NCBI GenBank assembly: GCA_037176705.1
Contig: CM073887.1
Location: forward strand, 43,524,001 to 43,588,000
DNA length: 64,000 bases
Direction: 5' to 3'
From: Molossus alvarezi
Lineage: Eukaryota > Chordata > Mammalia > Chiroptera > Molossidae
Shown here: positions 34,116-46,292 of the stretch, piece by piece
How the letters are laid out: each line of letters opens with the position of its first letter
Position numbering within the stretch: position 1 is the stretch's first letter
Notes under the pieces: model-generated
What the model was told of the DNA's origin: nothing
What the model saw: only the letters and a program-made list of their open reading frames with translations
Database searches by the model: none
Program-made: the position numbers and the translations under genes

Positions 34116-36129
34116 TTTCAAAACTACAGGTTTGCTCAAATCATGTATTTTTAAAGATGAAAAACTCCACAAATATCACAAAACCAGAAAAACCATTCAG
34201 TCAAACTCTGGCTCTGTAGGTTTCAAAACTTGTGTCTCTGCATGGCATATGCTTCCAGCACCAGGAGCCCTAAGACATGTTCCCACCCAGGCATGTTTCT
34301 GGCCTTGAACTTTCATGGCACCAGCGAGCTGTTGGGGTGTGCCTGGGAGCCACAGCTACTCAGGACGGTTAGTGATGTTTAACTACACGGAAGAGACTGG
34401 CGTGTGTATACATATCACAGGTATGATGGAGGGATGCCAGAGTGGAGCGAACAACAGCCTTAACAAATTTGCCATTAAAAATAGCTCACTTTTGCAGATT
34501 TCGCAAAAACATACTGTTTGAACTCATTCATAGGGCACTTTGGTCTGTGATGAGGGGTCCCGAGGCTTGACCTTCATTGGCTTCAGGGTAAACCTCCCAC
34601 TGCATGAGACCAAGGCCAAATCTCAACACTAATAAAGTTAACATTATCCACAAAAATGTGGCTAAATCTTTAGAGAGCAGCACTATGGGCATCTGGTTAT
34701 TTTCAGCGTCTCCGGTGTCTTGGGCGCATTTTCCCAAGAAGCATAGCCTGTAAGAGTAATTCTGATTTTTGCATGTAAGCCCAATAAATAACTACATGCT
34801 CGTTATTTACTGTTTATAAGATCTAGTGTTATCCTGAACGTCCAGACATGTTCGATTTAATCTGCTTAATGTCCAAATTAGGCCCGATTTGTACTGTCCG
34901 AAGCCTACCCTGGGCCCCACCCCAGAGACATTAACATGGTGCAGAATGCTGGGTGGACAAGAATAACACAGGGAGTACATCTTGGGGGAAGTAACCCTAT
35001 CTGCTGCGCTGTGAACATGAGGCCCAAAGTCAGTGGAACGGAACAGAGGAAATATAACACAATGGGTGCAGGTTGCTTTAAGGATTTCTTGAAGAGGACT
35101 GCTACAACGGGCTGAGCTCCCCAGTAAGACAGGAACGCGTGTGAATATGACCTTCTCATCTATCGGGCTGGTTTGGACATGTTTTGGAGGAGACAAGAGA
35201 ACCAGTTAGATGACAACTCCTAAGGCATCTAACTGCTTTCCCTTGTCCTAAGCTCATGCTTGGCTTTTAGGTCAACAGCGCCCTCTGCTGCTAAGCATCT
35301 CCCATGACAGCTCGAAACCCCTAAAGGGGATTGGAACAAGGTGGAAATGATGGTTTGATCCATAGGACATCAAGAGTCTTCAACCAAAACAGAGGCTTCT
35401 GTATTAGATTTAAAGATAACCAGGAGACTCTACCCCAAGGAATCCAGGCTGTTTTTCTATCTATAGCTGCATCCCAAGGGCTGCACGTTCATAAGGGTCT
35501 TACAAGTTCAGCTTGACAGGTATTCACCCCACCAGGTACCAGGCTGGGGAGGCCTGAGCCCCCCAGGAGCTCCCAGCCAAGCTCTGGTGCCCCAAGTCTC
35601 TGCCATGTGAGCAGCAGCGCTCCTCGGGGAGCTCAAACTCTCCAGCTGCTTCCCCTTTGATTTCTTCTCCAAGCTTCTCGGCAGCTGACGATGGGCAGGG
35701 AGAGACTCATAACATTAAAAATGAGTCCATGATATTTAACCAGGTGCCCAGTGGGGTCTGGAGAATGTCCATGGGCATGGAAACCACCTCAACAGGTAGT
35801 AAATGACAGCGATGGACAGAAACAGGGCCTAATGCCTCCTCTTTGATCTTCAATTTCCTCCATAAAGGTCTTGGCGCCTGGGTTCAACATTGACTTAAAT
35901 GTTTTGTACTGTTTGGGCCTTGGTATAGAAACACAAATACCAACTTCCTTCTGAATGCAAGGCCACCTGATGAGAACCAGGAGGAAGCTCCCCAGGGACA
36001 GGGTCCTGCTCGTCCCCCCACCTCCAACTTTAGTAGGTCAGATCTAGGTCTAGGGATTCTTGGAACCCTAATCTGTGCTGAGGTTCAGGTGGAAAACTTG
36101 GAAAGTGAAAAGCCAGGCTCATTATCCTT

Positions 36130-36130
<1 letters not shown>
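34116..36130. other. Intergenic, unassigned; one CTCF-like site
   Basis: The part 34300-35250 is AT-rich and repeat-like in texture (an AATAAA in 'cccaataaataactac', a 129-codon open frame on the minus strand at 34807-35196 with no recognisable domain). I could not assign it to any family. Confidence 0.4.
35278..35291 (-). promoter_or_regulatory. CTCF core motif match, reversed
   Basis: The minus strand reads GCAGCAGAGGGCGC, one mismatch (first base) from the consensus. Confidence 0.4.

Positions 36131-36171
<41 letters not shown>
36131..36171. repeat. (GC)n(AC)n microsatellite
   Basis: GCGCGCGC followed by about 16 AC units, a perfect purine-pyrimidine alternation. Confidence 0.95.
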
Positions 36172-36172
<1 letters not shown>

Positions 36173-36582
36173 CTCTGACTGTAAATACAGGATTCAGCCT
36201 ATAAAAGAAACAATAAGAGCAGAATTCAATGAGGCTCCCCCGGCAAGCGGAGTGTTTAGGGTTTTCTTGGGATTCTATTGTGTAGACTGGAGTTTCTTAA
36301 CACAGTAAGACAGCAAACGGCTTCCTGTTATGGAAACAGCCAAACCCTGACATTCAGAAAGTCAATCTATACAGCAACTGGATAAACAACCAAGATAATG
36401 ATCAGCCATAATCGGCACAATAGCCAAAATGGGATTGCTTGGAGAGAAGGGGCTGGCACGGACCCAGCAGTGCCGATGAATACAAGCCATCTCCTGTGTA
36501 ACAATCCCCATTCATTGTACCCTGGGCTTGTGCACACCACCCTGTCCGCGGCGGCCGGGAGTGTGCGGTGCAGATCCCAGCT

Positions 36583-36592
36583 CTATTTATAG
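36583..36592 (+). promoter_or_regulatory. MEF2-like / TATA-like site next to a CpG patch
   Basis: CTATTTATAG is an exact MEF2 consensus and also resembles a TATA box. It follows a short CpG-rich patch (gtccgcggcggccggg, 36544-36559). No transcript is known from the sequence alone. Confidence 0.25.
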
Positions 36593-36656
36593 GCGGCTCG
36601 CCTGGAGCCGTGTGTCTGGCTCCCTGGGTGACCTTCTGAAGACCTGGGGCACTGTG

Positions 36657-36748
36657 CCAGGACAGGTGTCCCCTGTCTTTGTCAGCGCTCAGACTGGTGT
36701 CACGCTCCAGGCCCTGTCACTCGTGGGGGGGTGAGCTCATCCCAGCCA
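36657..36748 (+). repeat. Local duplicate block, copy A
   Basis: About 92 bp, roughly 80-85% identical to 37607-37698 (shared: 'ccaggacaggtgtc', 'cactccaggtcctgtcactc' with changes). Confidence 0.7.
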
Positions 36749-37606
36749 GTGTTTGAATCCGGGCCTTGGTTTCCCCATCAATATAGGGCCATCCTAACAT
36801 TGTGTTCGGACCATTCTGCTGTGTCCTCTGAGGGCCACACAGAGGACAGTGCCTTTGCATCACTGAGGGGACAGCAGAAATGGCTTTGTTTTGTAAAGTG
36901 TCTGAGCACCGGGCTAGCCCTTTGGCAATGGCAGGCTGGGTGCAGTCAGACCCATCTCTGTCCCCCAAACTGCTGTCACCGAGGGGACCCTGGTCCCCTG
37001 TCAGCCTTTACTCAGCATACGTCCAGCTAGTCGACCTGACGTGGCATCATCAAATTGACACAGAGAACAACAGTCGCTCTAACTAGGCAGCTGGGAGGCC
37101 ACCATGTGATTTGACCTGGAGGGCCCTGGGAGATATTGCTGACCCCCCAACCTGTCCCTCACCGGCCAACTTCTCCCTGAAAGGAAGTGCCCACCCTTTT
37201 ACTCATTGCTTTGGGTGAAATGAAACATTGGTGCGCGTTGTGAGGGGAGACACTGTGTCAGGAGAGTCCCTGTCGACATGGGTGACCTGGGAGGAGATCT
37301 AGGGCCCGTGACTTTCTTCCTGCCTGAATACTTCTGTTTGCGAAGAGAGAGCAAGTCAGACAAGGCCGGAGGTCAGAGGGAGGCCACTGCAGGGCCTGGG
37401 TGGACAGTCTAGTGTCAGGAGGGACAGAGAAGTCTAGCCTAGCATCATGGGGACTCTTAGAATTATTCAGTGGGACAGAGGGGAGGACACAACTGATCAT
37501 TCGTTTTCCTTGCCTGTAGCATTACATTCTACAAAGAGCAAAGGGGTCGCACAATATTTTGTTTTCAAAGGGCCAGAATTTACTTTTCAGAGCTAATATT
37601 TCAGGA

Positions 37607-37698
37607 CCAGGACAGGTGTCGCCTGGTTTTGCCAGCACTCAGACTAGTGTCCCACTCCAGGTCCTGTCACTCATGAGGCTCTTTGAGATCATTCCAGC
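37607..37698 (+). repeat. Local duplicate block, copy B (first half)
   Basis: Partner of 36657-36748. About 55 bp beyond its end, at 37753-37812, comes a second block that is duplicated at 38519-38578. Confidence 0.7.
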
Positions 37699-37752
37699 CA
37701 AACTCAGAGGCCTGGAGGAGGGTGTGACTTCCCCAGGTTGCAGAGAATGTGC

Positions 37753-37812
37753 GTATCCCCCCTGCCTACAGAGATGTCACGTGCTCGCTCTTCATAACCA
37801 TTCTCTTGCACA
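37753..37812 (+). repeat. Local duplicate block, second half, copy 1
   Basis: Shares 'acagagatgtcacgtgctcg' and further sequence at about 90% identity with 38519-38578. Confidence 0.75.
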
Positions 37813-38518
37813 TCTGGAGCGACAAGCCCTGCTTTCTGAGTCTATCCTTCTTCCCACTACATCTCAATGTCTGTCCCTTACAGACTGAAATGATAGCAGA
37901 TGCCCTGGGAGCCTCTGAGCTTTTCAACCCCCGAAAGGGGCCTGACCACAGGTCCTGCTCTGTGTTCAGGATCCTCCCACCCCACCCCCCTGGCATTTCC
38001 GGCCTCGATGTGGGAAGAAGGAGAGTCTGGCTCCCTGGATGCTCCCTCCAATTCCTGCCCAGGAACAAGACCTGACCTGGGCTGGGAGAAGCCCACGACC
38101 TGCTCCTGCAGCTCATCCCCGGCAGCTTCACCTTCCCTGCGCCCAGGGAGTGTGGGAGAGACACCGCGAGGGCCAGCGCATGGCCTCGAGCAAGAAGAGA
38201 GTCTTCAGGTCAAGAAATCGATCCTAGGATTCAAAAAGCATGACACTCGCCATTTCCACAGCCCTTCACAGTACACAAAGCTCTTCCTTCTGTATCCCGT
38301 TCCACCTTGACAACTTCCCCAACAAATACGAACAACTAATGTCCACGGGGCGAAGGAACTTCCCAAATTCCATGTGCCCGGCGAGTCCTGGAGTCAGGGT
38401 TCCATCAGGTCCTTTGGTTCCAAGCCCAGTGTTCATGTCAATCAATCTCCACGAACCTGAATCTACAGGTCCTCCACTTCCACACTACACGGTGTCTGCC
38501 GGCACCGGGGTAAGCGCT

Positions 38519-38578
38519 TATCCCCCCTGACTACAGAGATGTCACGTGCTCGCTCCTCATAACTGTTCTCTTGCACAG
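38519..38578 (+). repeat. Local duplicate block, second half, copy 2
   Basis: Partner of 37753-37812, 766 bp away, same orientation. Confidence 0.75.
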
Positions 38579-39074
38579 CCCAGGGACTTCGCCTGCCTTT
38601 CTCTGCTTTGCTTGGCATTGACGACATGGTAGGAATAATGGTGAGAAAAGGATCCCAGCCAGCCAAGTTCACATCCAAGCTACACATGCCTGGAGAGAGG
38701 CGTGAACAAACAGGATGGGTTCCTGACTCACTCTTCCGAGGACGGCTCCCCCATCGCAGGTGGTACACGAGGGATGTCCGTCTTCCCAGAAACCATAGCG
38801 TGACCTACAGCAGCAGGAGCTTGCTCCCGACATGGGCCAGGAGGCTCCGTGCAGGTGGCTTCCTCATCCCACAAGCCTTCTGTGATTCTCTGCCCACAGA
38901 GTCTTGCCTGCCCACCAGCCACGGCTTCCGTGACCCGGCTCCCCCATGCCTTCTGGCTGACCAGGCTGCCTTCTCTCTCCTTCCCCCCGACCCCCGCGGG
39001 CCTCCTCCTCTCCGTTTCTCCACATCTTACTCATCCCTTCAGGTGCAATTCACAGGATGGCTCCTTTGTGAAAT

Positions 39075-39235
39075 CTTTCCTTGTGACCTTATTTTGCAAA
39101 CGAGGAACTAGAGGATCAATGACATTAACTAACTTGCCAAAGGTTACACCACTAGTGAGTGGTAAAGCACAGATTTCACACCAGGCCTGTCAGACTCCAA
39201 AATCAAGGCTTTTTATACTAACCCTACCTCCCGGT
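39075..39235 (-). repeat. MIR relic
   Basis: 'cttattttgcaaacgaggaa', 'acttgccaaaggttacacca' and 'gcacagatttcacaccaggc' follow a reversed MIR. Confidence 0.7.
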
Positions 39236-39433
39236 GGTGAGGAGCACGTGGGATGACGAACTTAGTGCCACAGCAAGTGTGAGAATCTGAAGCTCTGAGT
39301 CCTCTCCCCACCTGCTGGAGGGCAGGGAGCACAGGCTGTGGCCAGGGCCATGCTCACACTGGGTGTTCGGCTAGTTCCCTTCCATAGAGACTGCAGTATT
39401 GACTGATAGCAACAGCTTCCACCTACTGTCTTT

Positions 39434-39654
39434 TCAAAAATTCTTATGGGTTTTATTGATTTCTTAAAGAGAGGAAAGGAGAGAGAGAGAGAGAGAGAGA
39501 CATCAATGCGAGAGAGAAACATCGATCGGTTGCCTTCTGCACACCCCCTACTGGGGATCAAGCCTGCAACCAGGCATGTGCCCTGACCGGGAATTGAACC
39601 CGGACCTCTCAGTCCATGGGACGACACTCAATCCATTGAGCCACAGTGGCCAGG
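39434..39654 (-). mobile_element. VES SINE, reversed
   Basis: The reversed tail 'gggttttattgatttcttaa', a GA run, B-box complement 'gggaattgaacccgg' and head 'cattgagccacagtggccag' are present. The exact duplication CCACCTACTGTCTTT lies at 39419-39433 and 39655-39669. Confidence 0.94.
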
Positions 39655-39669
39655 CCACCTACTGTCTTT

Positions 39670-39820
39670 ATTGATAACAGCCATTTATTGAGACCCACCT
39701 ATATGTGGAGAACTCTGCTAACCTCAAATGCATCACCCCATTTAATCCACACCCCCATGTCACAATTAGGTATTATTATTTCCATTTTCTGAAGAAGACT
39801 GTGCTTAGAAAAACCCGAGC
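39670..39820 (-). repeat. MIR relic
   Basis: 'catttattgagacccaccta', 'cccatttaatccacaccccc' and 'attatttccattttctgaag' follow a reversed MIR. A further weak copy may follow at 39836-39960. Confidence 0.65.
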
Positions 39821-39960
39821 TAGGCATTTTCTCCACTAGGCCTCCCGACAGCCATGGGAAATAGGGACGGTTATCTCTACATCACCGTTGGAAAAAGTGA
39901 GACTCAAAGGATTCCAGCCACTGGCCTTATACATGGTGGAGCTGGGTGAGAGCCCAGGCC

Positions 39961-40939
39961 TGGTCTTTGTTCCCACACGGCCACTCCGCCTCGGTGGATG
40001 GGGGATGAGGTGGAGACCCTGCAGCCGGGACCCCTGCACCAGTGACCGCACGGCCTTCGCGTAACCTGAGGGTTCCCACTGTTTCACTGGGTAGAGGGAA
40101 GAGCAGGAAGGTGAGGAGGGGCACAAGCAGTACTAGCAAAGGTGCGGTGAGGGGCAGCGGCTGAGTGTGGGCCCAGGGACCCAGGCCCTGGCACCCAGCC
40201 TGTGGAGTTGTCTGGGGGGAGAGAGCCTGGTGGAGAACAGGGCGTTCCCTCAAATAGAAACGTCCGCCATGTCCCCTTCCCAGGCTTGGCATGTCAAGGT
40301 CAGGGGCCCTGACTGGACCCCAGCAACCAAACTCCAGCCTCTACTCCCTGGGCAGAGAGACACCCTGGAGAAAGGAAGTCTCTTCTCTGCACCTCCCTTA
40401 GAACCGGTGGTGGCCTTGGGCCTGCAGACAGTGGGAACTTTGTTGTCAAGGGAAACAGGCCCAGGATGGGACCAGCCGAAGACCCCTTGCAGAAGGAACC
40501 TACGAGGTAGGCCTGGCACCAAGGAAGGGAGCAGAAGACGAAGTTCAAGTCTACCCAGGTACTGAATGGGGATGGGAGAGACACAGACCCTGCCCTCAAG
40601 GGCTGACTCTCGGGGAGGGCCCGGGGGCCGGCCGCAGCTGGGCCCAGTTAAATGAAACCTACCCCGTGTTCCATATATGTGTTTATCTCAACAAACATGT
40701 ATTGAATCGGACTTCAAAACTGAGGAGAAAACAAGGTGGTGAACCCCTGGCCAAAAGGCAGGGCATCGGTGGTATACGCTAAGCCACAGGGTAGTGGAAC
40801 ATCCTTGACTCCTCTGGGCTCAGGAAGCGAAGCTAGTTTGTAGGAGAAGACGTCTGACTTGGATTGTCGCTGCTTTTAGGGACAGTGAAGCAATCTCACG
40901 ATGCGTGAGACAGCTAATCGACTACGGTTCCCAAGACCT
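39961..40939. other. Intergenic, nothing recognised
   Basis: GC-rich unique sequence. Confidence 0.45.
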
Positions 40940-41170
40940 GGGATGGGTTCTTGCCTCTGTTAGTAGCTGTGTGTCACGGGCAAGTAACTTGACCTCTCTG
41001 AGCCTCCAGGTCCTTTATTTGGGGACAGTGATCACAAGGTTAATTTTCTCATTCACCAAGTCATCTCCTGAGCGCCCCTCGTGCCCCTCTAAGCCTCTGA
41101 ACACAGCGGCAGACGTGACGAACAAGGACCTGTCCCCATGGAGCTTTCTCGTTAGTGAGGAGAAGCAGAA
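40940..41170 (+). repeat. MIR relic with adjoining old LINE-like piece
   Basis: 'tgtgtcacgggcaagtaact' and 'gacctctctgagcctccagg' are sense MIR. 'gacgaacaaggacctgtccc' with 'atggagctttctcgttagtg' resembles the old repeat phrase often found beside it. Confidence 0.6.
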
Positions 41171-41369
41171 AGTGAAACAGTGAAGGGAAATAAACAAGGT
41201 CCTTTCAGGTGGTGATAGCTTGATGACTGCTATGAAGAATGTGGGGGCGGCAGGGTGGGGGCAGAGAACATGGTGTGGATCTGTCCCCACGACTCTGCCC
41301 TCTGCCTTGGCAGGAGCTGGGCCCGAGCGCTTTCTCGGCTGTGCCGTTGGAATGAGTTACTGGCCTCTT

Positions 41370-41832
41370 CGTGTCTCCCACAAATTCACACGTTGGAATC
41401 CCACCCTGCAGTGAGACAGTGTGAGGAGGGGCTTTGGGGGGTGACTAGGTCAAGAGGGTGGAGTTCTTCACTCCTCACCATGTCAGGACACACGAAGACC
41501 CCTGTCCGCCGGTGTGGCTCAGTGGCTGAGCGTCGCCCCTCGCACCAAGAGGTCGCGGATTTGATTCCCGGTCAGGGCACACGCCCAGGTTGTGGGCCAA
41601 ATCCCCAGAGGCGGGCATGCGGGAGGCGGCCAATGATGTTCTCTCTCATCAATGTTTCCATCTCTCCCCCTCACTTCCTCTCTCTAAAAATTAATAAAGA
41701 AAAAAAAGAAGACCTGTCTGCAAACCAGGAAGCGATTCTCCCCAGACACACGGCCTGCCAAGCACTCCTACCCCAGCCTTCCTCGCCTCCGAACTGGGAG
41801 AAATACGCTTTGTGTTTTGTTTACGCCACCAG
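41370..41832 (+). mobile_element. MLT1-type LTR relic split by a SINE
   Basis: The left part 41370-41500 ('ccacaaattcacacgttgga', 'gggtgactaggtcaagaggg', 'ccatgtcaggacacacgaag') and the right part 41708-41832 ('tctgcaaaccaggaagcgat', 'gaactgggagaaatacgctt', 'ttacgccacc') together follow an MLT1 LTR. The VES SINE lies between. Confidence 0.7.
41501..41707 (+). mobile_element. VES SINE inside an MLT1 LTR
   Basis: The head 'gccggtgtggctcagtggct', B box 'ggatttgattcccggtcagg' and tail 'aaaaattaataaag' are present. The GAAGACC duplication flanks it (41494-41500, 41708-41714). Confidence 0.93.
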
Positions 41833-42614
41833 ATCCACGATAGCTCGCGTAGCTCGGAGCTCGCGGATCAGCCGAGTGGACTCAGACACTGACTCCCTCC
41901 CTGCCCCAAAGGCATGAAAGCAGCCGTCTCACCACCTCCTTCCAAGGGGGTTCCTGGACTGACTTCTCGGCCCTGGGGGGTGATTTATTCAGCCACTTTG
42001 CAGCCCTGGCGGCAACCGCAGGCCAAGCCAGACACCCAGGTGCAAAACTATAACTGCATGAACCCATGGTGACCCCAACCCACCTGTCCTCCCTGCTTCC
42101 CTGCCTCCCCTCCAAAACGCATGCAGAGCAGAAAGAAATCCACAGCCCACACAGCTGTCCCCGAAAGGTGGTGAGTTCTAGCTAGGCCAAGGGCAACCTG
42201 GGAGGGATGGGGGGGGGGAGGCTGCCCTGGTTTGTGCCTGTGGAGCTTTCTGGAACATGAGCGTCTGAGCTTAGTTTGGAAATTGCAAACCTGCAAGCGA
42301 TGTGGTTTGGCAGTAGAAAGGGTGTGGGAGACAGTGCCCCGGGGAAGGAGAGAGCGCTGGATCAGCAGGGATCAGAGCGGGGTGAAGGCCTGGGGTGGCG
42401 GCTGCGGTCCGAGACTTGACCCGAGTTGGGCTTTGGATGGCCACGCACCAATGGGGCGACCTTCTCCACTCAGGTGCGCTTGCTTCCTGCCCTTAGCGGC
42501 TCCTCCTTCCAGGTGGGGTGGCTTCTTAGCAGCTTCCACTGGCTTCCGGAAGGTGTAAGTGGCCCCAGAGGGCCCTGGAGCTATTGTGGAATCCTTCAGT
42601 TGAAAAAACTGGAC
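41833..42614. other. Intergenic, nothing recognised
   Basis: GC-rich unique sequence with a G run near 42209-42217. Confidence 0.45.
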
Positions 42615-42735
42615 GACATACGAAGAGTGTCCTGTTTAATTCCCTCATTTTACAGGGGAGGAAACTGAGGGTCAGAGGGGAAGGTGCTCCCCTGGGACCA
42701 CATGGCTAGTGCAAGGCTGCCTCACAGTCGGACAG
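42615..42735 (-). repeat. MIR relic
   Basis: 'ccctcattttacaggggagg', 'aaactgagggtcagagggga' and 'gaccacatggctagtgcaag' follow a reversed MIR. Confidence 0.65.
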
Positions 42736-45700
42736 ATTTCTGGCGTCCGGCTTGGCATCCCAGCACACCCCTCGTGTGCTTGTGTCTGGTGGCCCCGCAC
42801 CCAGCTCCTGTATGCAGACTGAAGGCTGGAGAGGGGAGGGCGCCATCGCCACACTTCAGGTCCAGCACAGGTCCTGGGCCCGCTCAGCTTCTCCGGGAGC
42901 GGGAGGGTGACCAGGGTGATCAGGGTTCCACGTTTCTTGTAAGAAACACGAATGTCACCCAGTCCTGGCGGTGCTTAGAGCCCAGCAGATTTCCCCAGTG
43001 TGGACAACAGTATTCAGCCCATGCAGCCTCTCCTGGGTGGTGCCCTGTGGTGGACAGTCCCTTGCAGACCTGACTTTCTTGATAGAGGAAACAGAAGACG
43101 ATTTCTGCCACTAACTCAGTGCAAGACCTCTGACCCCATGCTTCCGAGTCTCTGTGCTTACCATACAATAACACCCGCCCTTCTTACGTCATGTGGTGGT
43201 TAGACCCCCAAATAAAGTGCCTGATATGAAAAATGTACAGCTCTGTGTTCGCTCTGAAGCTGTTTATCTGGGTAGCATCGGCATCACCATTACCGTTTCG
43301 TCATCACCACTGTTGCCTGGAGAAAGCAAAGATGCACATTAACTGGGATGTTGTGATACATAATCCTAACTGCTACTTGCCAAAGGGCTCGGGTGATGAA
43401 TATACATGGCAATCAGACACGGACTGTCCATAGTCAGAACTTGCTCTCCAAACAAAGGCAACCAGTGGGCTGGGGTCCTCCCAGTGGGTTCTCAGTACGT
43501 ATGTATTGCCTGGCTCACCAACCTGTCCTTCGGATGAAACCAAGAGAGGCTAGAAGAGGTAGGACGTGGGGTTTGCAGTTGGAGGTTCTGCTCCTGCCAT
43601 AGCGATACTGCCAGACTGGAGAGATCCTAATATCTTCTAGTGACCATGGGGTCAGCTAGCCATGGGTTCCAGGTAGTGTCCTTCTGGGTGGGCAGTCACG
43701 GCAGGCTTCCTGGAGGAGGTGGACCTTTCTACTTGGGGTGGGGGAGGAGCGACTGATTCCCTGTGCAGGGGTAGGTCCATTCAGCTGGTGTGTATTGTAA
43801 AACCATCTACTGTGCACAGAGCCAAGCCATTTATGATATATTTTTCTGCCTCAATAAGTATCCCCAACCTGTTTCAGAACTAAAACAGTTACAATGCAGC
43901 CATTCCAGTGGCTTCCTCAGCACCTGGTGACGGGAAGGCGACCTGGGTGGGGTTTCGCACCCGGCGGCAGGCAGGTGTGTGCTCTGTGGCCTGTGTCGTG
44001 TTGGAATACAGCAAGAGGGGAGCTGGACTCCCGTCCCCACGGGCCCCCTTCTTACACCAGGCCGGCCTCGCTCGTCTGTGCTCCTGCCTGATTCCTGCGG
44101 CCACGTGAGAACAGAGCCTCCCTTTTGGTTGGACGCATTCCATCTCACGGTCAGATTTCAGATCACAGAAAACAGCTCCGGATGAGCGGTGTGTGCGTCC
44201 TTCCCTTTTGGAAGCTCACAGAGCAAGTTAGTGTCAGACTCCAGGGGAGACCCTCAGGTGCCTGCCCACAGCTGTCTCGGTGTGTGCGTTTCTCAGCCCT
44301 CCCTCCCAGATGGCGTCCTCAGCTTCTAACCCAATCCACCCTGCTGCTGGGGACCTCGTGGCTCCTGGTCCGTGTCCCTACCCATGTCTCTGTCACCCAT
44401 AGCTTGTGGCCACCTGTCTCCATGGGCACCTGGATTCCCTCTCATGAGCTTCTCTTATCAAACAGAGCGGGGCCTGTGATCTGGTGACCCCCTCCTCCCG
44501 CCCACCCCTTTCCCTCTCCTTTAGAACAAATCCCACAGAAATGGGGTCCCAGGGGTGGGACCGTGTCCATCACCGAGATGCAGGCGTCTAGGCCCCAGTG
44601 CCTCTGGTGGAGGCAGTGAGGTCAGGGGAATGAAGCAAAGGCCGGGGTCAGGGCCAGGGAAGGTCTGGCACCGTGGCCATCCCCAAGCCTGAATGAATAG
44701 AAGTCCCGGCGGAAACACCTGGTGGTAACGGAAATCCAGGACAACTTTTATTATCCCTGTTCACAGGTCCATTCAGACTACATTGGGGGCTTCCTACTTC
44801 CTCTGCCGGCACTTCACACTCATTCATAACAAGAAAAGCCATTGTGCTCCTGGTTATGGGCCAAGGAGCCCCACGGGGCGGGCATTAAACACATTGGCCC
44901 GGAGGCTTATTTTTAAAATTGTATTCCCTGCTGAGTTGCAGGTTCTTATTTTTTCCTCCTCCCACAAAGAAAACTTGAGTTACGGGTGGTTTTTCTCTCC
45001 AGTGCGAAGGTGAGAAATAACTGTGAGACCCGTTTCTGAGTCCCCTCGGCAAGGATGTGTGGGATCCTGTAAGTGGAGTGGGAGCTGTCCTCAGCTCCGA
45101 TCCTGGGTCCTGGGCCTGGCTCTGCCCACACGTTCGCTGGTTGACGTTGGGCAAGGGACCCCACCCAATGGTTCAGTTCCCAACCAGAGTCCAGATAGCA
45201 AAGGTTCCATAACGGCCCTTGGCCAGCGCCCGTGATGATAGGTGACGGTCAGAGGGGGAGGGTGGCCATGAGCTCAGGCTCCATTTCTAAGTCAGGTCCT
45301 CAGTAAACAGGTGTCCAGCTTTGACAACCACTAACAGAGTGGGGGTCACCCAGCCAAGGGATCGGCATCAAGGCTAACATCTGGAGCTGCTGAGACTTGT
45401 CCACATCTCTAGCTTCTTCTCCCTGAAAGAGGAATCCCACAGCCTGGAATCTTCCACCTGGCCATTACTCCGTGTATTGGTAACAATCTTCATGATTGTT
45501 CCCCAAAAGTTGGCCAGCTAGACAGCTCATAAAACTCACCTGCGAATACCTATATTCAACAGAGCAACCCTAACAGAGCAGACCTTTGTCTGCTTGCTGT
45601 GGATACTACCTGTTAGAGGAAAAATTGTTGTGACACTTGTGAACACAGTGAGGAAGACTTCAGGACTATCATGATAGATGTCAAGAGTCTCAAGGTAGGA

Positions 45701-45918
45701 GAGAGAGATGGAGCTCAGCTCGAACACAAGGAGAAGTGGGGTCAGTGGATGGAAATTACCAAGAGCAGAAGTCAAGGGTAGGGGGAGTCTTGCTTAGATG
45801 ACCTAAGAGGGTCCTTGCTGAAGATCAGATACCACCTGGAGGAGGGTGGGGGCTGAGGAGTTGGATCAGATATTGAGGGTAATCAGATACTGAGGGTGGA
45901 GGATCCTCTCTAAATGGA
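42736..45918. other. Intergenic, nothing recognised
   Basis: Unique sequence. A short imperfect direct repeat (atcagatattgagggt / atcagatactgagggt) lies near 45865-45898. Confidence 0.45.
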
Positions 45919-45923
45919 CTTAG

Positions 45924-46292
45924 TGTAAGGAATCGGAGGCACCACCGAATAAAACAGAGAAGAGACGGAGAGTCAAACAGCCAAATAAACAGGGATCAGG
46001 CTTTATTGGGTGCACTCCGGGCGGGTTCACAGACTCCGGGGGTCGAGTCCTAGAGCCGCGCTCAATGTAGGGGCTTGTGTCTTTTATATCTGCCTGTTGC
46101 AGCTGGAATTTGTTCCTTAGGGTTTGGCCCTGCGGGGGCTATGCATGGAGCCTCTGGAATATGAATCGATAAGAGGAAGATGGGAGTTAATCTACAAGCT
46201 CGAGGTAGGCTGTTCAGGGTGGGAGACAAGGCTGAGCAAGCGAGACAATGGTCGAGCACTTTGCCTGGCGCCAGTCCCCAGGCCATCGGACA
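45924..46292 (-). mobile_element. Solo LTR of an endogenous retrovirus
   Basis: On the minus strand the element begins TGTCCGATGG and ends CCTTACA, the TG...CA ends of an LTR. It has a TATA box (TATAAAAG, complement at 46081-46087) and an AATAAA signal (complement at 46002-46007) about 75-80 nt apart, defining U3, R and U5. The 5-bp duplication CTTAG flanks it at 45919-45923 and 46293-46297. No gag, pol or env and no second LTR are nearby, so this is a solo LTR left by recombination. The layout suits a class I (ERV1, gammaretrovirus-like) element, but the family was not identified. Confidence 0.85.

Noticed and set aside
41255..41917. 220-codon open frame
   Set aside because: It crosses an MLT1 LTR and the VES SINE inside it, so it cannot be an old gene.
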